A DNA stretch of 64,000 nucleotides from Cellulomonas flavigena DSM 20109 (GCF_000092865.1 NC_014151.1:2790001-2854000); one strand, 5' to 3'. Counted from the first letter of the stretch, positions 35,081 to 47,680 are shown. Program-made: numbers and translations. Notes: generated by a model from the sequence alone, not told the origin.

Positions 35081-38000
35081 TCAGCCGCAGAGGCGCGGCA
35101 GGAACGTGCCGAGAAGCCCGCACACGAGGCTCCTGCCGGGCGCGGGGCGGTGCCGGCCGGCCTGCTCGACGAGCACGGCCGCGGTGCGCGCCGGGACGAC
35201 GACCGTGCCGGACGCCGTGTCCCACGTGGTGGCCCGCACCACGGGGTCCGTCCCGCGCGCCTGCACCGGCGACAGCGCGTAGCGCCGGCCGGCGAGCTTG
35301 TCCACCGTGAGGGTGGCCGGCTCGTCGGACGCGTTGACGACGACGAGCAGCCCGTCGAGCGCCCTGTCGACGTCGGTGCGCTGCCGCAGGCCGTCCCGGC
35401 CGGGACGGTCGTCGACGTGCATCGCGACCACGCCCGGCAGCGCGTCCGGGCCCGCCCCGGGGAACGTGACCTTCTGCCGGACCAGACCCGCGTCGCCGAG
35501 CCGGAAGAGCTCGGTCGACGAGCGCAGCTCGAGCAGGTCGGCGGCCGCCGCACTCGCTGCGGCGATGTCGGCGGGCGTCGGCGCGAGCGCCGGGTCCGCG
35601 AGCAACGGCTGCTGGTACGGCCACTTCGCCTCGTTGTCCGGCGCGGGCGGCAGCCCGCGGCCGAAGCCGTTGGTGCTCCCGGACCAGTCGAGGACGTTGA
35701 ACCAGTCCCCCGAGTCGTAGGAGTTGCGGTCCAGCGACTTGCTGCGCAGCAGGTCGGCGCCCGCGTGCCAGAACGACGGCGTCTGCGCGAGGGTCACCGT
35801 CGCCAGCGACACGGTGTTCATGCGGACGCGGTCGGCCATGGACGTGTCGACCGGCAGCTTGAGCGTGAGGCTGTCGAACAGCGTCTCGTTGTCGTGCGCG
35901 TCGACGTACGTCACCACCTCCTCCGGGGAGTCGGCGTAGCCCGCGGGCTGCCCGTTGTAGTCGAGCTGGTCGCCGCGCCGCACGGTGCCGTCGCTCGCGA
36001 GCAGCTCGTAGGACCGCAGGTTGCCGGCCATGCCGAGACGCACGAGGTCGGCCTGGTGCCGCACGCGGGCGAGCTGCTCGTCAGGGGTGCCGTTGACGTC
36101 CGCGCCGTTGGGGTCGGTGAACGCCCCCGAGCCGAAGCCCTGCAGGCGCGGGTCGTCGTCGAAGGGCCCACCGCCGCGCACGGCGTCGCGCAGCCGGTCG
36201 GAGAACGTGCCGATGCCCGTGCCCCCGAGCTGCCCCTGCGTGGCCTGCTCGAACAACCTGTCGTCGGCGACCTCGCCGAAGTTCCAGCCCTCGCCGTAGA
36301 GGTACACCTGGCGGCCGTCGACGCCGTCCTTGCGCGGCGTGAGCCGGTCCAGCGCGGCACGCACACGCTCCATCGTCTGCCGCGAGTGGTGCCCCATGAG
36401 ATCGAACCGGAAACCGTCGACCTTGTGGTCCCGCGCCCAGGTGACGACCGAGTCGACCATCATCTTCTCGGCCATCGCGTGCTCGGTCGCCACGTTCTGG
36501 CAGCACGTCGAGGTCTCGACCTGACCGGTGAGGGTCAGCCGGTGGTAGTAGCCGGGGACCACGCGGTCGAGCACGCTCTTCGCGTCCTGCCCGCTGGCGG
36601 CGGTGTGGTTGAACACCTGGTCGAGCACGACCTGCAGCCCGTCGGCGTGCAGCGCGCCGACCATTGAGCGGAACTCCGTGATCCGCGCGCCGCCGTGCGC
36701 GTCGACGGCGTAGGAGCCCTCGGGCGCGGTCCAGTGCCACGGGTCGTAGCCCCAGTTGAACGCGTCGCCGCCCGCGGCGGCCCGCACGCACCCCTGCTGC
36801 TCCGGCGAGTCCGGCGGCAGCGCCGCGAGGTCGCAGTCCGGGACGGCCTGCGCGGCGCGGTCCTCCTCGATCGACGCGATGTCGAAGGTCGGCAGCAGGT
36901 GCACGGTCGTCAGGCCCGCGTCGGCGAGGTCGCGCAGGTGGTCGCGGCCGTCGCTGCGGCGCACCGCGAACGCGCCGTACGTGCCGCGCAGCCGCTCCGG
37001 CACGGTGGCGTCGGAGACCGAGAAGTCGCGCACGTGCAGCTCGTAGATCGTCTGGTCGACCGGCCGCACCACGGGCTGCTTCGTCCGCTCCCACTCCCGC
37101 GGGCGGTACCGCGGGTCGGCGAGGTCGACGAGCACGCCGTGCGTGCTGTCGAGCGTCAGGGCGACGGCCGACGGGTCCGTGACGCGGTTGACCTCGACCT
37201 TCCCCGTCGTGGGCGCGTAGACCGTGACCTCCCAGAGGTACGCGGCGTCCGCCCAGCCCTTCGCCCCCTTCACGGTCCAGGCACCGTCGGCCTGCCGGGT
37301 CGCGGCGGCGCGGACGGGCGAGGCGGACGTGTCGACCTTCCCGCGGCGGTCGGCGGGCCAGACGAGCAGGTCGACGTCCTGAGCCGTGGGCGCCCAGAGC
37401 GCGAGCGACGGCACACCCGTGCGCCAGGTCGCGCCGAGGACCCGACGGGCCGCGGCCTCGGCGTACAGGTCGTCGAGCACGCCCGGGACCTGCACGCCCG
37501 TGACGGCCTGCCCGGCGCCGTCGGCGGCGGCCTGCCGCACGAGCAGCTGCCCGGTGAGCAGACGCTCGACGTCCTTGCGCTCGGCGTCGACGCGCAGCGC
37601 GAGGTGGTCGGCGAGCGCCGGGAACCGCGACCGCTGCGCGGCGGTCAGGCCGCGGGGCACGAGCGTGAGCGCGACCTCCTCGCCGCCCGTGACGGCACCG
37701 TCCACGACCTCGAGCGCGGCGTCCGTCGACCCGTGCAGCGCGAAGCGCAGGTCGGCCGCGTCGGTCCCGCCCGGGACCAGCGACGCCGGCCAGGCGATCG
37801 TGCGCGCGTCGAGCCAGTGCGCCGCGAGCTGCCCCGTGCCGGGCAGCGGCGGGTCGGTGACCTGCACCGTCAGCACGTGCGTGGTCAGGTCGTACGTGAA
37901 CGTCACCGGCTTGCCGCCGGGAGCGGTGAACGCGATGTTCGCACCGTCACGTGCGCCGCCGGCCCCGTAGTTCTCGGCCCACGACAGCCCGTGGGCGACC

Positions 38001-41000
38001 TTCACCTCGTACGACCCGGCCGGCAGGGCGGGCACCGTGAGCGACGCGGAGCCGTCGTCGTCGCCGTCGACCAGCGCCGTCGCGAGGCACGCGGGGTCCC
38101 AGTCCCCCGCGCAGCCCGCCTCCGCCTGGTACGACCCCGGCAGCGTCACCAGTGCGCCCTGTGCCGAGGACGTCACCTGGTGCGTCGTCGCGTCGTAGAC
38201 GAACGTCACCTGCTGCGGGGCGTCGCCGTCGACGGTGTACGCGATGTTCGCCCCACCCGGGGCGCCGCCGGCGCCGTAGTTCTCGTCCCACGTGCCGCCG
38301 ACGGCGACCTTGTACTCGTAGGAGCCGGGCGGCAGCGTGAACGTGCCGGAGTACACCCACCCGTTCGTCGTGGCCAGCCGCGCGGCCTCGCAGCCCGGCT
38401 GCCAGTCGCCGGGACAGCCCATCGCGGCGTTGTGCGAGCCCGGCACGGTGACGAGGTCACCCCCGGGGCCCACGGGTCCGGGGGCCTCGACGCCGTCGAC
38501 CGCGACGCCGACGCTGCCGAAGGTGGACGCGGCGGTGCGGTGCCCGGCGGTGTCCTCGCGCACCGCGCGGTACTCCACGAGGGTGCCGGGTGCCAGGTCG
38601 CGCACGTCGTGGAAGACGCGCGGGCTCGTGCTCTCGGCCGTGCCCAGCGGCGTCCACACGTCGGCGCCGACCACGCGGTAGGCGAACGACGTCGTCGCGA
38701 GCACGTCGTCCGCGACGTCGGCGGCCACCGGCGCCAGGCCGGACAGCGCCGCGCCCGCGCCGGGGGCGCTCAGCACGACCGCGTCGGCGCCCGTCGCGAC
38801 CGTGGCGTCGGCCCGCAGCACGACGGCGCCGTACGCGGGCACGGTCAGCGTGAGCGCGCCGTCGGCGCCCGCCGTCGCGGCCGCGCCGGCCACGGTGTCC
38901 GTGCCGGACGTCGCGAGCAGCGGCGTGAACGTGGCGCCCGGTGTCAACGCGTCCAGCGTCACGGTCGTCGGCGACCCGGCGTTGTTGACCGCGACGAGGT
39001 GCTCGACGTCGTCGTCGCCGACGCGCGAGAACGCGTACACGCCGCCGTCGGCGTACCGCTCGATCTGGGCGCCGTCCGTGAGCGCCGGGGTCGACGCGCG
39101 CAGCTCGGCCAGGGCCGCGACGTGCGCGTACAGCGGGGCGTCCGTGTCGTACCGGTCGACGGACCCGGCGGGCGTGCCGTCGAGCAGGGCCTGGTCGGCG
39201 TACTCGTCGACCTCCGTCGCGAACAGCGACTGCCGCGCGTCCTTGTCGCCGCCGCCCTGCGGCCCGGCGCCGACGAAGCCCTGCTCGTCGCCGTAGTAGA
39301 CGACCGGCTGGCCGCGCGTGAGGTACATCAGGGCGTGGGCGACGCCCGAGCGCGCCTGCGGGTCCGACGCGTCCTTCACCATGTGCCCGATGCGGCCCAT
39401 GTCGTGGTTGCCGAGGAACGTCGGCAGCGCGTGCGCGCTGCTCGTCGGCGTCGTGTAGAGGTCGTCGCTCGCGAACAGGGCCGCCAGCCCCGCCGCGGAC
39501 GCGCCGCGCGCCCAGCTCGACGCTGCCGACTGGAACGAGAAGTCGAGGACGGCGTTCATGTCGGTCTCGCGCACGTACGGTGCGGTGAGGCGCGCGTCGG
39601 AGTCGTACACCTCGCCGAACATGAAGAAGTCGGGGTTGCCGACCGACGCCGCGTGCTGCGCGACGGCGGTGGTGAACACGTCCCAGAACTCGCGGTTCAC
39701 GTGCTTGACGGTGTCGATGCGGAAGCCGTCGACGCCCAGGTCGACCCACGCCTCGTAGACGTCGACGAAGCCCTGCACGACGTCGGGGTGCTCGGTCATG
39801 AGGTCGTCGAGGCCCACGAAGTCGCCGTACGTGACGGACTCCCCCTGCCACGTCGAGTCGCCGCGGTTGTGGTAGAACGTGGGGTCGTTGAGCCAGGCGG
39901 GGACCTTGACGTCGGCGTCCGCCGGGTCGATCACCGGCGTGTACGGGAACGACGTCGCGGGGTCGAGCTCGGGGAAGTCGTCGGTGCCGGCGAAGCCGGC
40001 GGGGTCGAACGCGTCGCCCGCGGCGTCGCGGTACGGCGACGTGGCCTGGTCGACGTAGGTGTACCGGCCCTCGGCGTAGTCGACGACGTCGGCCGTGTGG
40101 TTGGTGATGATGTCGAAGTAGACCTTGATGCCGCGCGCGTGCGCGTCGGCGATGAGCGCCTCGAGCTCGGCGTTGGTGCCCAGGTGCGGGTCGATGCGCG
40201 TGAAGTCGGTGATCCAGTACCCGTGGTAGCCGGCGGACGCGTCCGCACCCTCGCCCTGCACGGGCCGGTTGAGGAACGACGGGGTCAGCCAGATCGCCGT
40301 GGTGCCCAGACCCTCGACGTAGTCGAGCCGCTCACGCAGGCCCGCGAGGTCGCCGCCGTGGTAGAAGCCCTTGTCGGTCGGGTCGAGGCCCGTCACGAGA
40401 CGGTCGCCCTCCAGGCCGCCGGTGTCGTTGGTCGGGTCCCCGTTGGCGAAGCGGTCGGTGAGGACGAAGTAGAACTGCTCACCGGCACCGGGGTCGCGCG
40501 CGGGCTCGGCGACGAGGTCCGCGTCCGCGTCGGTGTAGCCACCGGGCAGGTCCGCGACGACGACGGACGTGCGGTGCGTCGTGTCGTCGTAGGTGAACGT
40601 CAGGTCGGCCGGGCCCGCCAGCACGAGGGGGGTGTTCGCGTCGGTGCCGTCGGCGCCGTAGGCCGCGTCCCACGTGCCGTCGAGCGCCACCTTCCACTCG
40701 TGCGTGCCGCCGGGCACGGTGAAGGTCGCGGAGAACCGCCCGGGGACGTCCGTCGGCGCGAGCGCCGTGGCGGCGCACGCCGGGTCCCACGCGGCCGCGC
40801 ACCCGAGCGCGTCCTGCAGGGAGCCGACGAGCGTCACGGAACCGGCTGCGGCGGCGGACGGCGCGGTCGCGACGACCGCTCCGGAGAGCGCGACGGCCGC
40901 GGCGGCCAGCGCGGCGGCGGCCGTGCGGGCGGGACGCCGGGTGCGGGCGGGGCGGTCGCGCCCCGGGGACAGACGGGCAGGGGGACGGGTCATGGCGTCG

Positions 41001-41008
41001 CCGACCAT
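35081..41008 (-). CDS. Secreted amylopullulanase (GH13 alpha-amylase fused to GH13 pullulanase)
   Basis: A 1,975-residue extracellular starch-degrading enzyme. Order: signal peptide to about residue 54 (PSAAAA|G); an X25-like starch-enzyme module; a GH13 amylase domain with [11 protein letters not shown] (nucleophile Asp, about 424), FMFGEVYD (acid Glu, about 463) and FLGNHDMGR (about 536); a beta-rich linker. Two more X25-like modules follow (from about 851 and 952, each with GDWxPxC and WxENYGAGG), then a second GH13 domain of pullulanase type. That domain has [10 protein letters not shown] (about 1316), [12 protein letters not shown] (about 1463), [12 protein letters not shown] (about 1533), [10 protein letters not shown] (about 1569) and VDAHDNETL (about 1703). 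Both catalytic triads are intact, so alpha-1,4 and alpha-1,6 bonds should both be cut. AAGGAG precedes the ATG at 41008. There is no LPXTG or membrane anchor, so it is probably released. Confidence 0.94.
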   Translation of the reverse strand: MVGDAMTRPPARLSPGRDRPARTRRPARTAAAALAAAAVALSGAVVATAPSAAAAGSVTLVGSLQDALGCAAAWDPACAATALAPTDVPGRFSATFTVPGGTHEWKVALDGTWDAAYGADGTDANTPLVLAGPADLTFTYDDTTHRTSVVVADLPGGYTDADADLVAEPARDPGAGEQFYFVLTDRFANGDPTNDTGGLEGDRLVTGLDPTDKGFYHGGDLAGLRERLDYVEGLGTTAIWLTPSFLNRPVQGEGADASAGYHGYWITDFTRIDPHLGTNAELEALIADAHARGIKVYFDIITNHTADVVDYAEGRYTYVDQATSPYRDAAGDAFDPAGFAGTDDFPELDPATSFPYTPVIDPADADVKVPAWLNDPTFYHNRGDSTWQGESVTYGDFVGLDDLMTEHPDVVQGFVDVYEAWVDLGVDGFRIDTVKHVNREFWDVFTTAVAQHAASVGNPDFFMFGEVYDSDARLTAPYVRETDMNAVLDFSFQSAASSWARGASAAGLAALFASDDLYTTPTSSAHALPTFLGNHDMGRIGHMVKDASDPQARSGVAHALMYLTRGQPVVYYGDEQGFVGAGPQGGGDKDARQSLFATEVDEYADQALLDGTPAGSVDRYDTDAPLYAHVAALAELRASTPALTDGAQIERYADGGVYAFSRVGDDDVEHLVAVNNAGSPTTVTLDALTPGATFTPLLATSGTDTVAGAAATAGADGALTLTVPAYGAVVLRADATVATGADAVVLSAPGAGAALSGLAPVAADVADDVLATTSFAYRVVGADVWTPLGTAESTSPRVFHDVRDLAPGTLVEYRAVREDTAGHRTAASTFGSVGVAVDGVEAPGPVGPGGDLVTVPGSHNAAMGCPGDWQPGCEAARLATTNGWVYSGTFTLPPGSYEYKVAVGGTWDENYGAGGAPGGANIAYTVDGDAPQQVTFVYDATTHQVTSSAQGALVTLPGSYQAEAGCAGDWDPACLATALVDGDDDGSASLTVPALPAGSYEVKVAHGLSWAENYGAGGARDGANIAFTAPGGKPVTFTYDLTTHVLTVQVTDPPLPGTGQLAAHWLDARTIAWPASLVPGGTDAADLRFALHGSTDAALEVVDGAVTGGEEVALTLVPRGLTAAQRSRFPALADHLALRVDAERKDVERLLTGQLLVRQAAADGAGQAVTGVQVPGVLDDLYAEAAARRVLGATWRTGVPSLALWAPTAQDVDLLVWPADRRGKVDTSASPVRAAATRQADGAWTVKGAKGWADAAYLWEVTVYAPTTGKVEVNRVTDPSAVALTLDSTHGVLVDLADPRYRPREWERTKQPVVRPVDQTIYELHVRDFSVSDATVPERLRGTYGAFAVRRSDGRDHLRDLADAGLTTVHLLPTFDIASIEEDRAAQAVPDCDLAALPPDSPEQQGCVRAAAGGDAFNWGYDPWHWTAPEGSYAVDAHGGARITEFRSMVGALHADGLQVVLDQVFNHTAASGQDAKSVLDRVVPGYYHRLTLTGQVETSTCCQNVATEHAMAEKMMVDSVVTWARDHKVDGFRFDLMGHHSRQTMERVRAALDRLTPRKDGVDGRQVYLYGEGWNFGEVADDRLFEQATQGQLGGTGIGTFSDRLRDAVRGGGPFDDDPRLQGFGSGAFTDPNGADVNGTPDEQLARVRHQADLVRLGMAGNLRSYELLASDGTVRRGDQLDYNGQPAGYADSPEEVVTYVDAHDNETLFDSLTLKLPVDTSMADRVRMNTVSLATVTLAQTPSFWHAGADLLRSKSLDRNSYDSGDWFNVLDWSGSTNGFGRGLPPAPDNEAKWPYQQPLLADPALAPTPADIAAASAAAADLLELRSSTELFRLGDAGLVRQKVTFPGAGPDALPGVVAMHVDDRPGRDGLRQRTDVDRALDGLLVVVNASDEPATLTVDKLAGRRYALSPVQARGTDPVVRATTWDTASGTVVVPARTAAVLVEQAGRHRPAPGRSLVCGLLGTFLPRLCG

Positions 41009-41063
41009 CGCGGACTCCTTCGTCGCGGCACGTCGTCGTGCCGTCGTCGGTGGCTGTCCGCCG

Positions 41064-41094
41064 AACGTAACGCGTTGCAGGCTGTTGCAGCAAG
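41064..41094 (-). promoter_or_regulatory. Promoter with MalR-like operator for the amylopullulanase gene
   Basis: Minus strand TTGCTG (-35, near 41093-41088), 18-base spacer, TACGTT (-10, near 41069-41064). Overlapping it are TTGCAG repeats (41075 and 41085 on the plus strand). These resemble the CTTGCAG elements reported for MalR/Reg1 control of Streptomyces amylase and maltose genes. The match is by eye. The rest of 41009-41280 shows nothing recognisable. Confidence 0.5.
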
Positions 41095-41280
41095 CCTTTC
41101 GGTCATGTCCGGGCCATTCCGGCAGAACCGTGCGCGTCCTGCCCGGGTGCGGGCACGACGTCGACACGACGCACCGCAGGTCCTCGCGGACGTCGCGGGA
41201 CGTCGTGCGTCGGCTCACGGACCGACCCACGGGCGCGCAGCCCGCGGTCGGCCCGCGTCAGGTGATCGGGGTGCGTCCGC

Positions 41281-42925
<1,645 letters not shown>

Positions 42926-42926
<1 letters not shown>

Positions 42927-43681
42927 CAGACGGCGCCCCGCGCAGGGACCGACAACAGCTCCACCGGCACCACAGCCACCCCGAGCGGAACCGTCAGACC
43001 ACGCCGCGTCGCCACCTCTGCCATGCCGATCGCCACCGGGTCGAGGACCCCGGTCGGACTGCGCCGCCCCGCCGCCGTCCGGTGCGCCCGCGCCACCGCG
43101 TCGGCACGACCGACCAAGGCTGCCTCGAAGGCCCCCTGATCGCGGTCCACGACCGCGTCGGCGAGCTCGCCGAGATGCTCGAGAGCCAGCGCGACGTCCG
43201 GCGCAGTGGTCGGCCGCACCACTGCTGCCCGCAACCGTGCGGCACACTCGCGCGCAGCCTCGTCGTCCCCTCGCGCGAGCGCAGCCAGCCCCGCCATGAA
43301 CCATTCCGCGTCCTGAGCCGGCGCACCACCCAGCGCGCCGGCGCGGGCCGCCACCTCGTCGTCGCCCGCCAGGAGGGCCGTCGCCACCCAGACGTGCGTG
43401 TCGTAGAGCTTGGCCTCGGCGGCAGCCGGCGATCCCAGTGCGAGCCGTACCAGGTCTGCTGCGGGAGTGATGAGCGCCCTGAGCTCCGGCACCGGCCGCT
43501 CGATGAGCCAGCCCCATGCCAATGCGTCCCACAGCACGTCGAACGTCACCGACACCGCCCCGTTGTCGAGAGTCGATCGGCGGGGCAGATCGGCGTACGC
43601 CTCCTCGACGAACTGCCGGTCCTCCGGGTAGCTGTCCTCGGCGAGCTCGACGTCGGGCCGGTGAGGGTAGGGACGCGTCAT
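42926..43681 (-). CDS. Imm49-like immunity protein (putative)
   Basis: A 251-residue, mainly helical cytoplasmic protein directly following the toxin gene. Features that recall the Imm49 family: an N-terminal basic/acidic stretch with DVELAEDSYPEDRQFVEEAYAD; YDTHVWVATALLAGDDEVA in the middle; HLGELADAVVDRDQGAFEAALVGRADAVARAH; and a C-terminal DPVAIGMAEVATRRGLTVPL, VPVELL. The order and spacing fit, but this is recognition by eye at modest similarity. Its ATG overlaps the toxin stop (ATGA), the classic arrangement for a toxin/immunity pair, so it most likely neutralises the nuclease-like toxin. Confidence 0.62.
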
Positions 43682-44643
43682 GGCGGAGGCTCCTTGAAGA
43701 CGTGCTCGACAACGGTCTCGGGGTTGCCCGCGAGGAGCTCACCGCGCGGGCCCGTACGCACGCCGACGTAGCGCACGATGCCGTCCTTGTAGGCCTGCCG
43801 AATGAGCGAACTGATCTCTCGGCGACCGTCGGACAGCCGCGATCGTCGCATGTCGGCGGCCACGTCACGGGGGTAGTCGGGGTCGTCCTGGCGGATACGT
43901 GTCCCCGGCCTCAGAGTCGACGCGCGATCGCCGTAGACACCGTCCCCGCCCTTGGCCTCGATGACATGCAGGTTCCGCCCGTCGAAGTAGACGATGTTCG
44001 TGACGTTGCGTCCGTTGTAGGCGACGGCGTGGTCCCACGGGACGCCGGCCTTCATCCGCTCGACCAGCGGGCGCACGTCGGCGGCCGAGGTCGGCCGGAG
44101 GATGGTCACCTTCCGGTTTCCGGCGACGTCGCGGACGTACGTGAGCCCGCCGTCCTCGCCGATGCGCTCCGACAGCCTGGCGCGCTGCGAGGGTGTCATG
44201 GTGGGCCGGCGGTACTGCTGGACCTTGGGGTCGGAGTACGGGTACCGGGTGCCCTCCCCCGGCATCCGGGCACCCCTGCCGGCGCGTCCGATCCTGCTGA
44301 GGCCCGCGACCGCTGCCAACCCACCGACGAGGGGCAGCACGCCCAGCGCCCGCTCCCACGGCTCGAGCTCCTGGCCCGTGAGCAGGTCCCGTCCGGTGCC
44401 GGCCTCGACGATGCCCTTGACCGTGCCGACGCCGGGCACGAAGTCGAGGACCATGGACAGCACGGCGAGCAGGGCGAGCCCGAACGCGGCCTCGAGCGCG
44501 GAGTTCGCGACGCCGAAGCAGTCGGTGAACACCGAGCAGTTGTCGGCGGCGGCCGGACCGGCGGTGAAGAGGCCGACCACCGCGAGCGTCGTCCACACCC
44601 CGACGACGAGCTGCAGCGCGCGCAGCACACGTCGCCGGCTCAC
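43678..44643 (-). CDS. Putative secreted polymorphic toxin: pre-toxin region plus PD-(D/E)xK nuclease-like C-terminus
   Basis: A 321-residue protein. A Sec-type signal (cleavage likely after AAA at residue 33) is followed by a short Cys-containing segment (NCSVFTDCFG). A hydrophobic helix precedes DFVPGVGTVKGIVEAGTGRDLL (about residues 67-88), which resembles the PT-TG pre-toxin domain of polymorphic toxins. The C-terminal 180 residues are polar and basic. They contain NIVYFDGRNLHVIEAKGGDG with D221, E229 and K231 in the D-Xn-ExK spacing of restriction-endonuclease-fold nucleases, then IRQAYKDGIVRYVGVRTG. The GTG start overlaps the upstream membrane-protein stop and its own stop overlaps the Imm49-like start. 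A secreted DNase toxin is inferred. Confidence 0.68.
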   Translation of the reverse strand: MSRRRVLRALQLVVGVWTTLAVVGLFTAGPAAADNCSVFTDCFGVANSALEAAFGLALLAVLSMVLDFVPGVGTVKGIVEAGTGRDLLTGQELEPWERALGVLPLVGGLAAVAGLSRIGRAGRGARMPGEGTRYPYSDPKVQQYRRPTMTPSQRARLSERIGEDGGLTYVRDVAGNRKVTILRPTSAADVRPLVERMKAGVPWDHAVAYNGRNVTNIVYFDGRNLHVIEAKGGDGVYGDRASTLRPGTRIRQDDPDYPRDVAADMRRSRLSDGRREISSLIRQAYKDGIVRYVGVRTGPRGELLAGNPETVVEHVFKEPPP

Positions 44644-45905
44644 CGGACACCCCCGGCCGGAACGGCGCCGTGCGGCGCGTCCTCGCGCGGCTGCGGGTCA
44701 CCCGGGAACACCAGGAACACCACCAGGAGCGAGCCGAGGACGAACACCCCCAGGCCGGTGTAGCTGCCGATGACGTCGTTCGAGACGCCCTCGACCACGA
44801 CGCGCGAGACGAGCCACATGACGATCAGTCGCGCCCACGCCGGCGCCACGGCCACGACTCGCCGCCAGGCTTCGAGCCACCCGGGGGGCCGCGGTGACGT
44901 GCGCACCAGCCGGATCCACAGCAGGAGCGCGAACGCCGCCAACCAGAGCCAGAGCTGCTCGAGGATGCCGGCCATCGTGAGCGTCGCGAGCGCCGAGGTA
45001 GCGACGGCGGCAACCATGCGACGGCCGGCCCACGAACCGAGGGCCGACCGGCGGACCCGCACGTCGGTGTCGGCGCGTGCCGGGCCGGGCACCGGCGCCT
45101 CCGGGCCGCCCGCCTCGGCGGCCAGCAGCCGGTCCTGCACCGGCCCCGGGAGCATCGCGGCCCCGAGCCAGAGCTGGCGCACCACGGTCCCGATGACGGC
45201 CGCCGCCACGACGACACCGCCCGTCTCCTGCAGCGTCGCGACCGCCTGCACCGTCGGCTGGCCGCCGTTCGACGACCACGTGAACAGGGGGCGCACGAGC
45301 GTCGGCGCCGCCGCGACCCACGCGTCCGTCCCGAGCCAGGCGACGACCGCGAGCAGCCCGCTGACCACGGGCCACGCGACCAGCGGGGGGATGCGCCGCC
45401 CCCGGCCGATCGTGGCGACGACCACGCGCGCCGCGCGAGGCAGCACGACGACGCCGGCCAGCAGCAGGAGGTACGTCACGAGCCGGGGCAGCAGCCCGTG
45501 CGCGACCTCGGCCAGCGGACCGGTGCCGAGGGGACCGCTGAACCAGAAGGACGAGGAGGTGACGCTGCCCGCGTAGCGGTCCGCCGAGACCAGGTCCCCG
45601 ACGCAGAACGCGACCGCCGTGAGCGCACCCAGCTGCCCGGAGAGGAACCCCACGCCCACCATCGCCGCCAGCAGCACCACCGACTCGGTGTAGACGTCGT
45701 CGTACCCCAGGCGCCCCAGGCCGATGACGAGCCCGGACAGCAGCGCGAGCCCGGGGAGCACGGCGGCGAGCAACGGCACGGTGACGACGACGTGCCCGTC
45801 ACCGGCGATCCCCTGCAGGCCGGGCACCCGCGCCACCACCCACCGCGGGACGTGGATCCACTGCGCGTCGGCCCACCGCACGATTCGCTCGAGCGCGCCC
45901 GTCAC
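44640..45905 (-). CDS. Multi-pass membrane protein upstream of the toxin gene
   Basis: A 421-residue protein with about nine or ten hydrophobic helices, for example VTVPLLAAVLPGLALLSGLV, SVVLLAAMVGVGFLSGQLGA, LVTYLLLLAGVVVLPRA, ETGGVVVAAAVIGTVVRQLW and LGVFVLGSLLVVFLVFPGDP. The first cytoplasmic stretch is amphipathic (IVRWADAQWIHVPRWVVARV). A loop of about 40 charged residues follows LLAAEAGG. No transporter signature is recognised. The GTG start overlaps the stop of the preceding small membrane protein and its stop overlaps the toxin start. Tight coupling suggests it assists export, anchoring or handling of the toxin, but this is inference. Confidence 0.72.
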   Translation of the reverse strand: MTGALERIVRWADAQWIHVPRWVVARVPGLQGIAGDGHVVVTVPLLAAVLPGLALLSGLVIGLGRLGYDDVYTESVVLLAAMVGVGFLSGQLGALTAVAFCVGDLVSADRYAGSVTSSSFWFSGPLGTGPLAEVAHGLLPRLVTYLLLLAGVVVLPRAARVVVATIGRGRRIPPLVAWPVVSGLLAVVAWLGTDAWVAAAPTLVRPLFTWSSNGGQPTVQAVATLQETGGVVVAAAVIGTVVRQLWLGAAMLPGPVQDRLLAAEAGGPEAPVPGPARADTDVRVRRSALGSWAGRRMVAAVATSALATLTMAGILEQLWLWLAAFALLLWIRLVRTSPRPPGWLEAWRRVVAVAPAWARLIVMWLVSRVVVEGVSNDVIGSYTGLGVFVLGSLLVVFLVFPGDPQPREDAPHGAVPAGGVR

Positions 45906-46315
45906 GTGGGCGATGCCCCTGCCCGCGCGTCCCCGCGCACCAGCAGCCACCGGGCGGTCAGGGCCAGCGTCGCGCCGTACACGACGTGCCCGAGGACCGA
46001 CATCTGCGTGAACTCCTCGAGCGCCTTGATGTCGAGCCAGCCCGGGTAGAGCGCGAGCATGAACGCCTCGAGCCCCAGCGCGTAGGCGATGCCGACCCAC
46101 ACGGGGCGCCGTCCGAACCACACGACGTAGGCGATGCCGAAGGCGATGCCGTTGAGCAGGTGGAACGCGATGCCGGCGCCCAGGTGCAGGCTCTCGCCGG
46201 CCTCTCCCAGCAGCGCCTGGCCGAAGAACGGGAACGCCTTGAAGGGCGACACGTGCTCGCCCTCGAGGGGCCGGCCGGCCAGTGGCTCCTGGGGCTGCGC
46301 GCCGACGCGATGCAC
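45902..46315 (-). CDS. Small membrane protein, first gene of the toxin operon (start uncertain, possibly truncated)
   Basis: A 137-residue protein with three or four hydrophobic segments (GAGIAFHLLNGIAFGIAYVVWFG, VWVGIAYALGLEAFMLALYPG, SVLGHVVYGATLALTARWLL). The GTG at 46315 is the only upstream in-frame start and lies just 31 bases after the icd terminator; a GTG at codon 22 (VSPFKAFPFFG) is an alternative. The protein begins abruptly with a non-hydrophobic stretch, and an N-terminal helix may have been lost. Its stop overlaps the next membrane gene (GTGA). The function is unknown. Confidence 0.6.
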   Translation of the reverse strand: MHRVGAQPQEPLAGRPLEGEHVSPFKAFPFFGQALLGEAGESLHLGAGIAFHLLNGIAFGIAYVVWFGRRPVWVGIAYALGLEAFMLALYPGWLDIKALEEFTQMSVLGHVVYGATLALTARWLLVRGDARAGASPT

Positions 46316-46346
46316 ACCGTGTACGAGTGCTCGTGACCCGGTGACG

Positions 46347-46386
46347 CACGACGGCGCCCACCCCGAGCGGGGAGGGCGCCGTCGTG
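46347..46386 (-). terminator. Terminator of icd
   Basis: 12-bp outer stem, CACGACGGCGCC (46347-46358) with GGCGCCGTCGTG (46375-46386), plus an inner CCCC/GGGG stem. It lies 16 bases downstream of the icd stop and just before the toxin operon. Confidence 0.8.
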
Positions 46387-46402
46387 GTGCGGCGGCCGGA
46401 CG

Positions 46403-47620
46403 TCAGCCCAGGCGCGCGGCCAGGTTCTCGTCGAGCGCGGCGAGGAACTCCTCCGTGGTGAGCCACGGCTGGTCCTTGCCGACGAGCAGCGCGAGGTCCT
46501 TGGTCATCTTGCCGCTCTCGACGGTCGTGATGACGACGTCCTCGAGGGTCTCGGCGAACTGCGTGACCTCGGGCGTGCCGTCGAGCTTGCCGCGGTGCTT
46601 GAGGCCACCGGTCCACGCGAAGATCGACGCGATCGGGTTGGTCGACGTCGGCTTGCCCGCCTGGTGCTGGCGGTAGTGGCGCGTCACGGTGCCGTGCGCG
46701 GCCTCCGCCTCGACGGTCCTGCCGTCCGGCGTCATGAGGACGGACGTCATGAGGCCCAGCGAGCCGAAGCCCTGCGCGACGGTGTCGGACTGCACGTCGC
46801 CGTCGTAGTTCTTGCACGCCCAGACGTAGCCGCCCTCCCACTTCATGGCGGCGGCCACCATGTCGTCGATGAGGCGGTGCTCGTACGTCAGGCCGGCGGC
46901 GTCGAACTGCTCCTTGAACTCGGCGTCGAACACCTCCTGGAAGATGTCCTTGAAGGCACCGTCGTACGCCTTGAGGATCGTGTTCTTCGTCGACAGGTAC
47001 ACGGGGTACCCACGCTGCAGGCCGTACGCGAACGAGGCGCGCGCGAAGTCGCGGATCGACTCGTTGAAGTTGTACATGCCCATGGCGACGCCCCCGGCCT
47101 CGGGGTACGTCACGACCTCCTGGTGGATCGGCTCCGAGCCGTCCGCCGGGGTGTAGGTCAGCGTCAGCGTGCCGGCACCCGGGACCTTGAAGTTGGTCGC
47201 CTTGTACTGGTCGCCGTGGGCGTGACGGCCGATGATGATCGGCTTGTTCCAGCCCGGGACCAAGCGCGGGATGTTCGAGATGATGATCGGCTCGCGGAAG
47301 ACGACGCCGCCGAGGATGTTGCGGATCGTGCCGTTGGGCGAGACCCACATCTTCTTCAGGCCGAACTCCTCGACGCGCGCCTCGTCGGGCGTGATCGTCG
47401 CGCACTTGACGCCGACGCCGTGCTCCTTGATGGCGTGCGCCGCGTCGATCGTCACCTGGTCGTCGGTGGCGTCGCGGTTCTGGATCGACAGGTCGTAGTA
47501 GCGCAGGTCGACGTCGAGGTACGGGTGGATCAGGCGGTCCTTGATGAACTGCCAGATGATGCGCGTCATCTCGTCGCCGTCGAGCTCGACGACCGGGCCG
47601 ACGACCTTGATCTTCGCCAT
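46403..47620 (-). CDS. icd: NADP-dependent isocitrate dehydrogenase (homodimeric, type II)
   Basis: Oxidative decarboxylation of isocitrate to 2-oxoglutarate. The 405-residue sequence begins [20 protein letters not shown] and has the type II (eukaryote-like) dimeric IDH segments: [77 protein letters not shown] and [20 protein letters not shown]. Many actinobacteria instead use a monomeric IDH of about 740 residues. The ATG follows AGGAGG by 11 bases. A palindromic element shared with sucCD sits immediately upstream. Confidence 0.97.
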   Translation of the reverse strand: MAKIKVVGPVVELDGDEMTRIIWQFIKDRLIHPYLDVDLRYYDLSIQNRDATDDQVTIDAAHAIKEHGVGVKCATITPDEARVEEFGLKKMWVSPNGTIRNILGGVVFREPIIISNIPRLVPGWNKPIIIGRHAHGDQYKATNFKVPGAGTLTLTYTPADGSEPIHQEVVTYPEAGGVAMGMYNFNESIRDFARASFAYGLQRGYPVYLSTKNTILKAYDGAFKDIFQEVFDAEFKEQFDAAGLTYEHRLIDDMVAAAMKWEGGYVWACKNYDGDVQSDTVAQGFGSLGLMTSVLMTPDGRTVEAEAAHGTVTRHYRQHQAGKPTSTNPIASIFAWTGGLKHRGKLDGTPEVTQFAETLEDVVITTVESGKMTKDLALLVGKDQPWLTTEEFLAALDENLAARLG

Positions 47621-47657
47621 GCGGGGGCCTGCCTCCTGTGCCGTGGGTGTGTCCCCC

Positions 47658-47680
47658 AGGTTACTCGACATCAAGAGACC
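47658..47680 (-). promoter_or_regulatory. icd promoter with TCA-type palindrome
   Basis: Minus strand -10 TAACCT (47663-47658), directly preceded by GTCTCTTGATGTCGAG (47679-47664). That 16-mer differs by one base from the element upstream of sucC (57959-57974). The core CTCGA-N2-TCRAG is palindromic and would occlude the promoter if bound. Confidence 0.55.

Noticed and set aside
44640..47405. Single minus-strand frame linking icd to the membrane protein (over 900 codons)
   Set aside because: The upper part is the wrong frame of icd and the small membrane gene; only the section from the GTG at 45905 has membrane-protein character and a coupled start.
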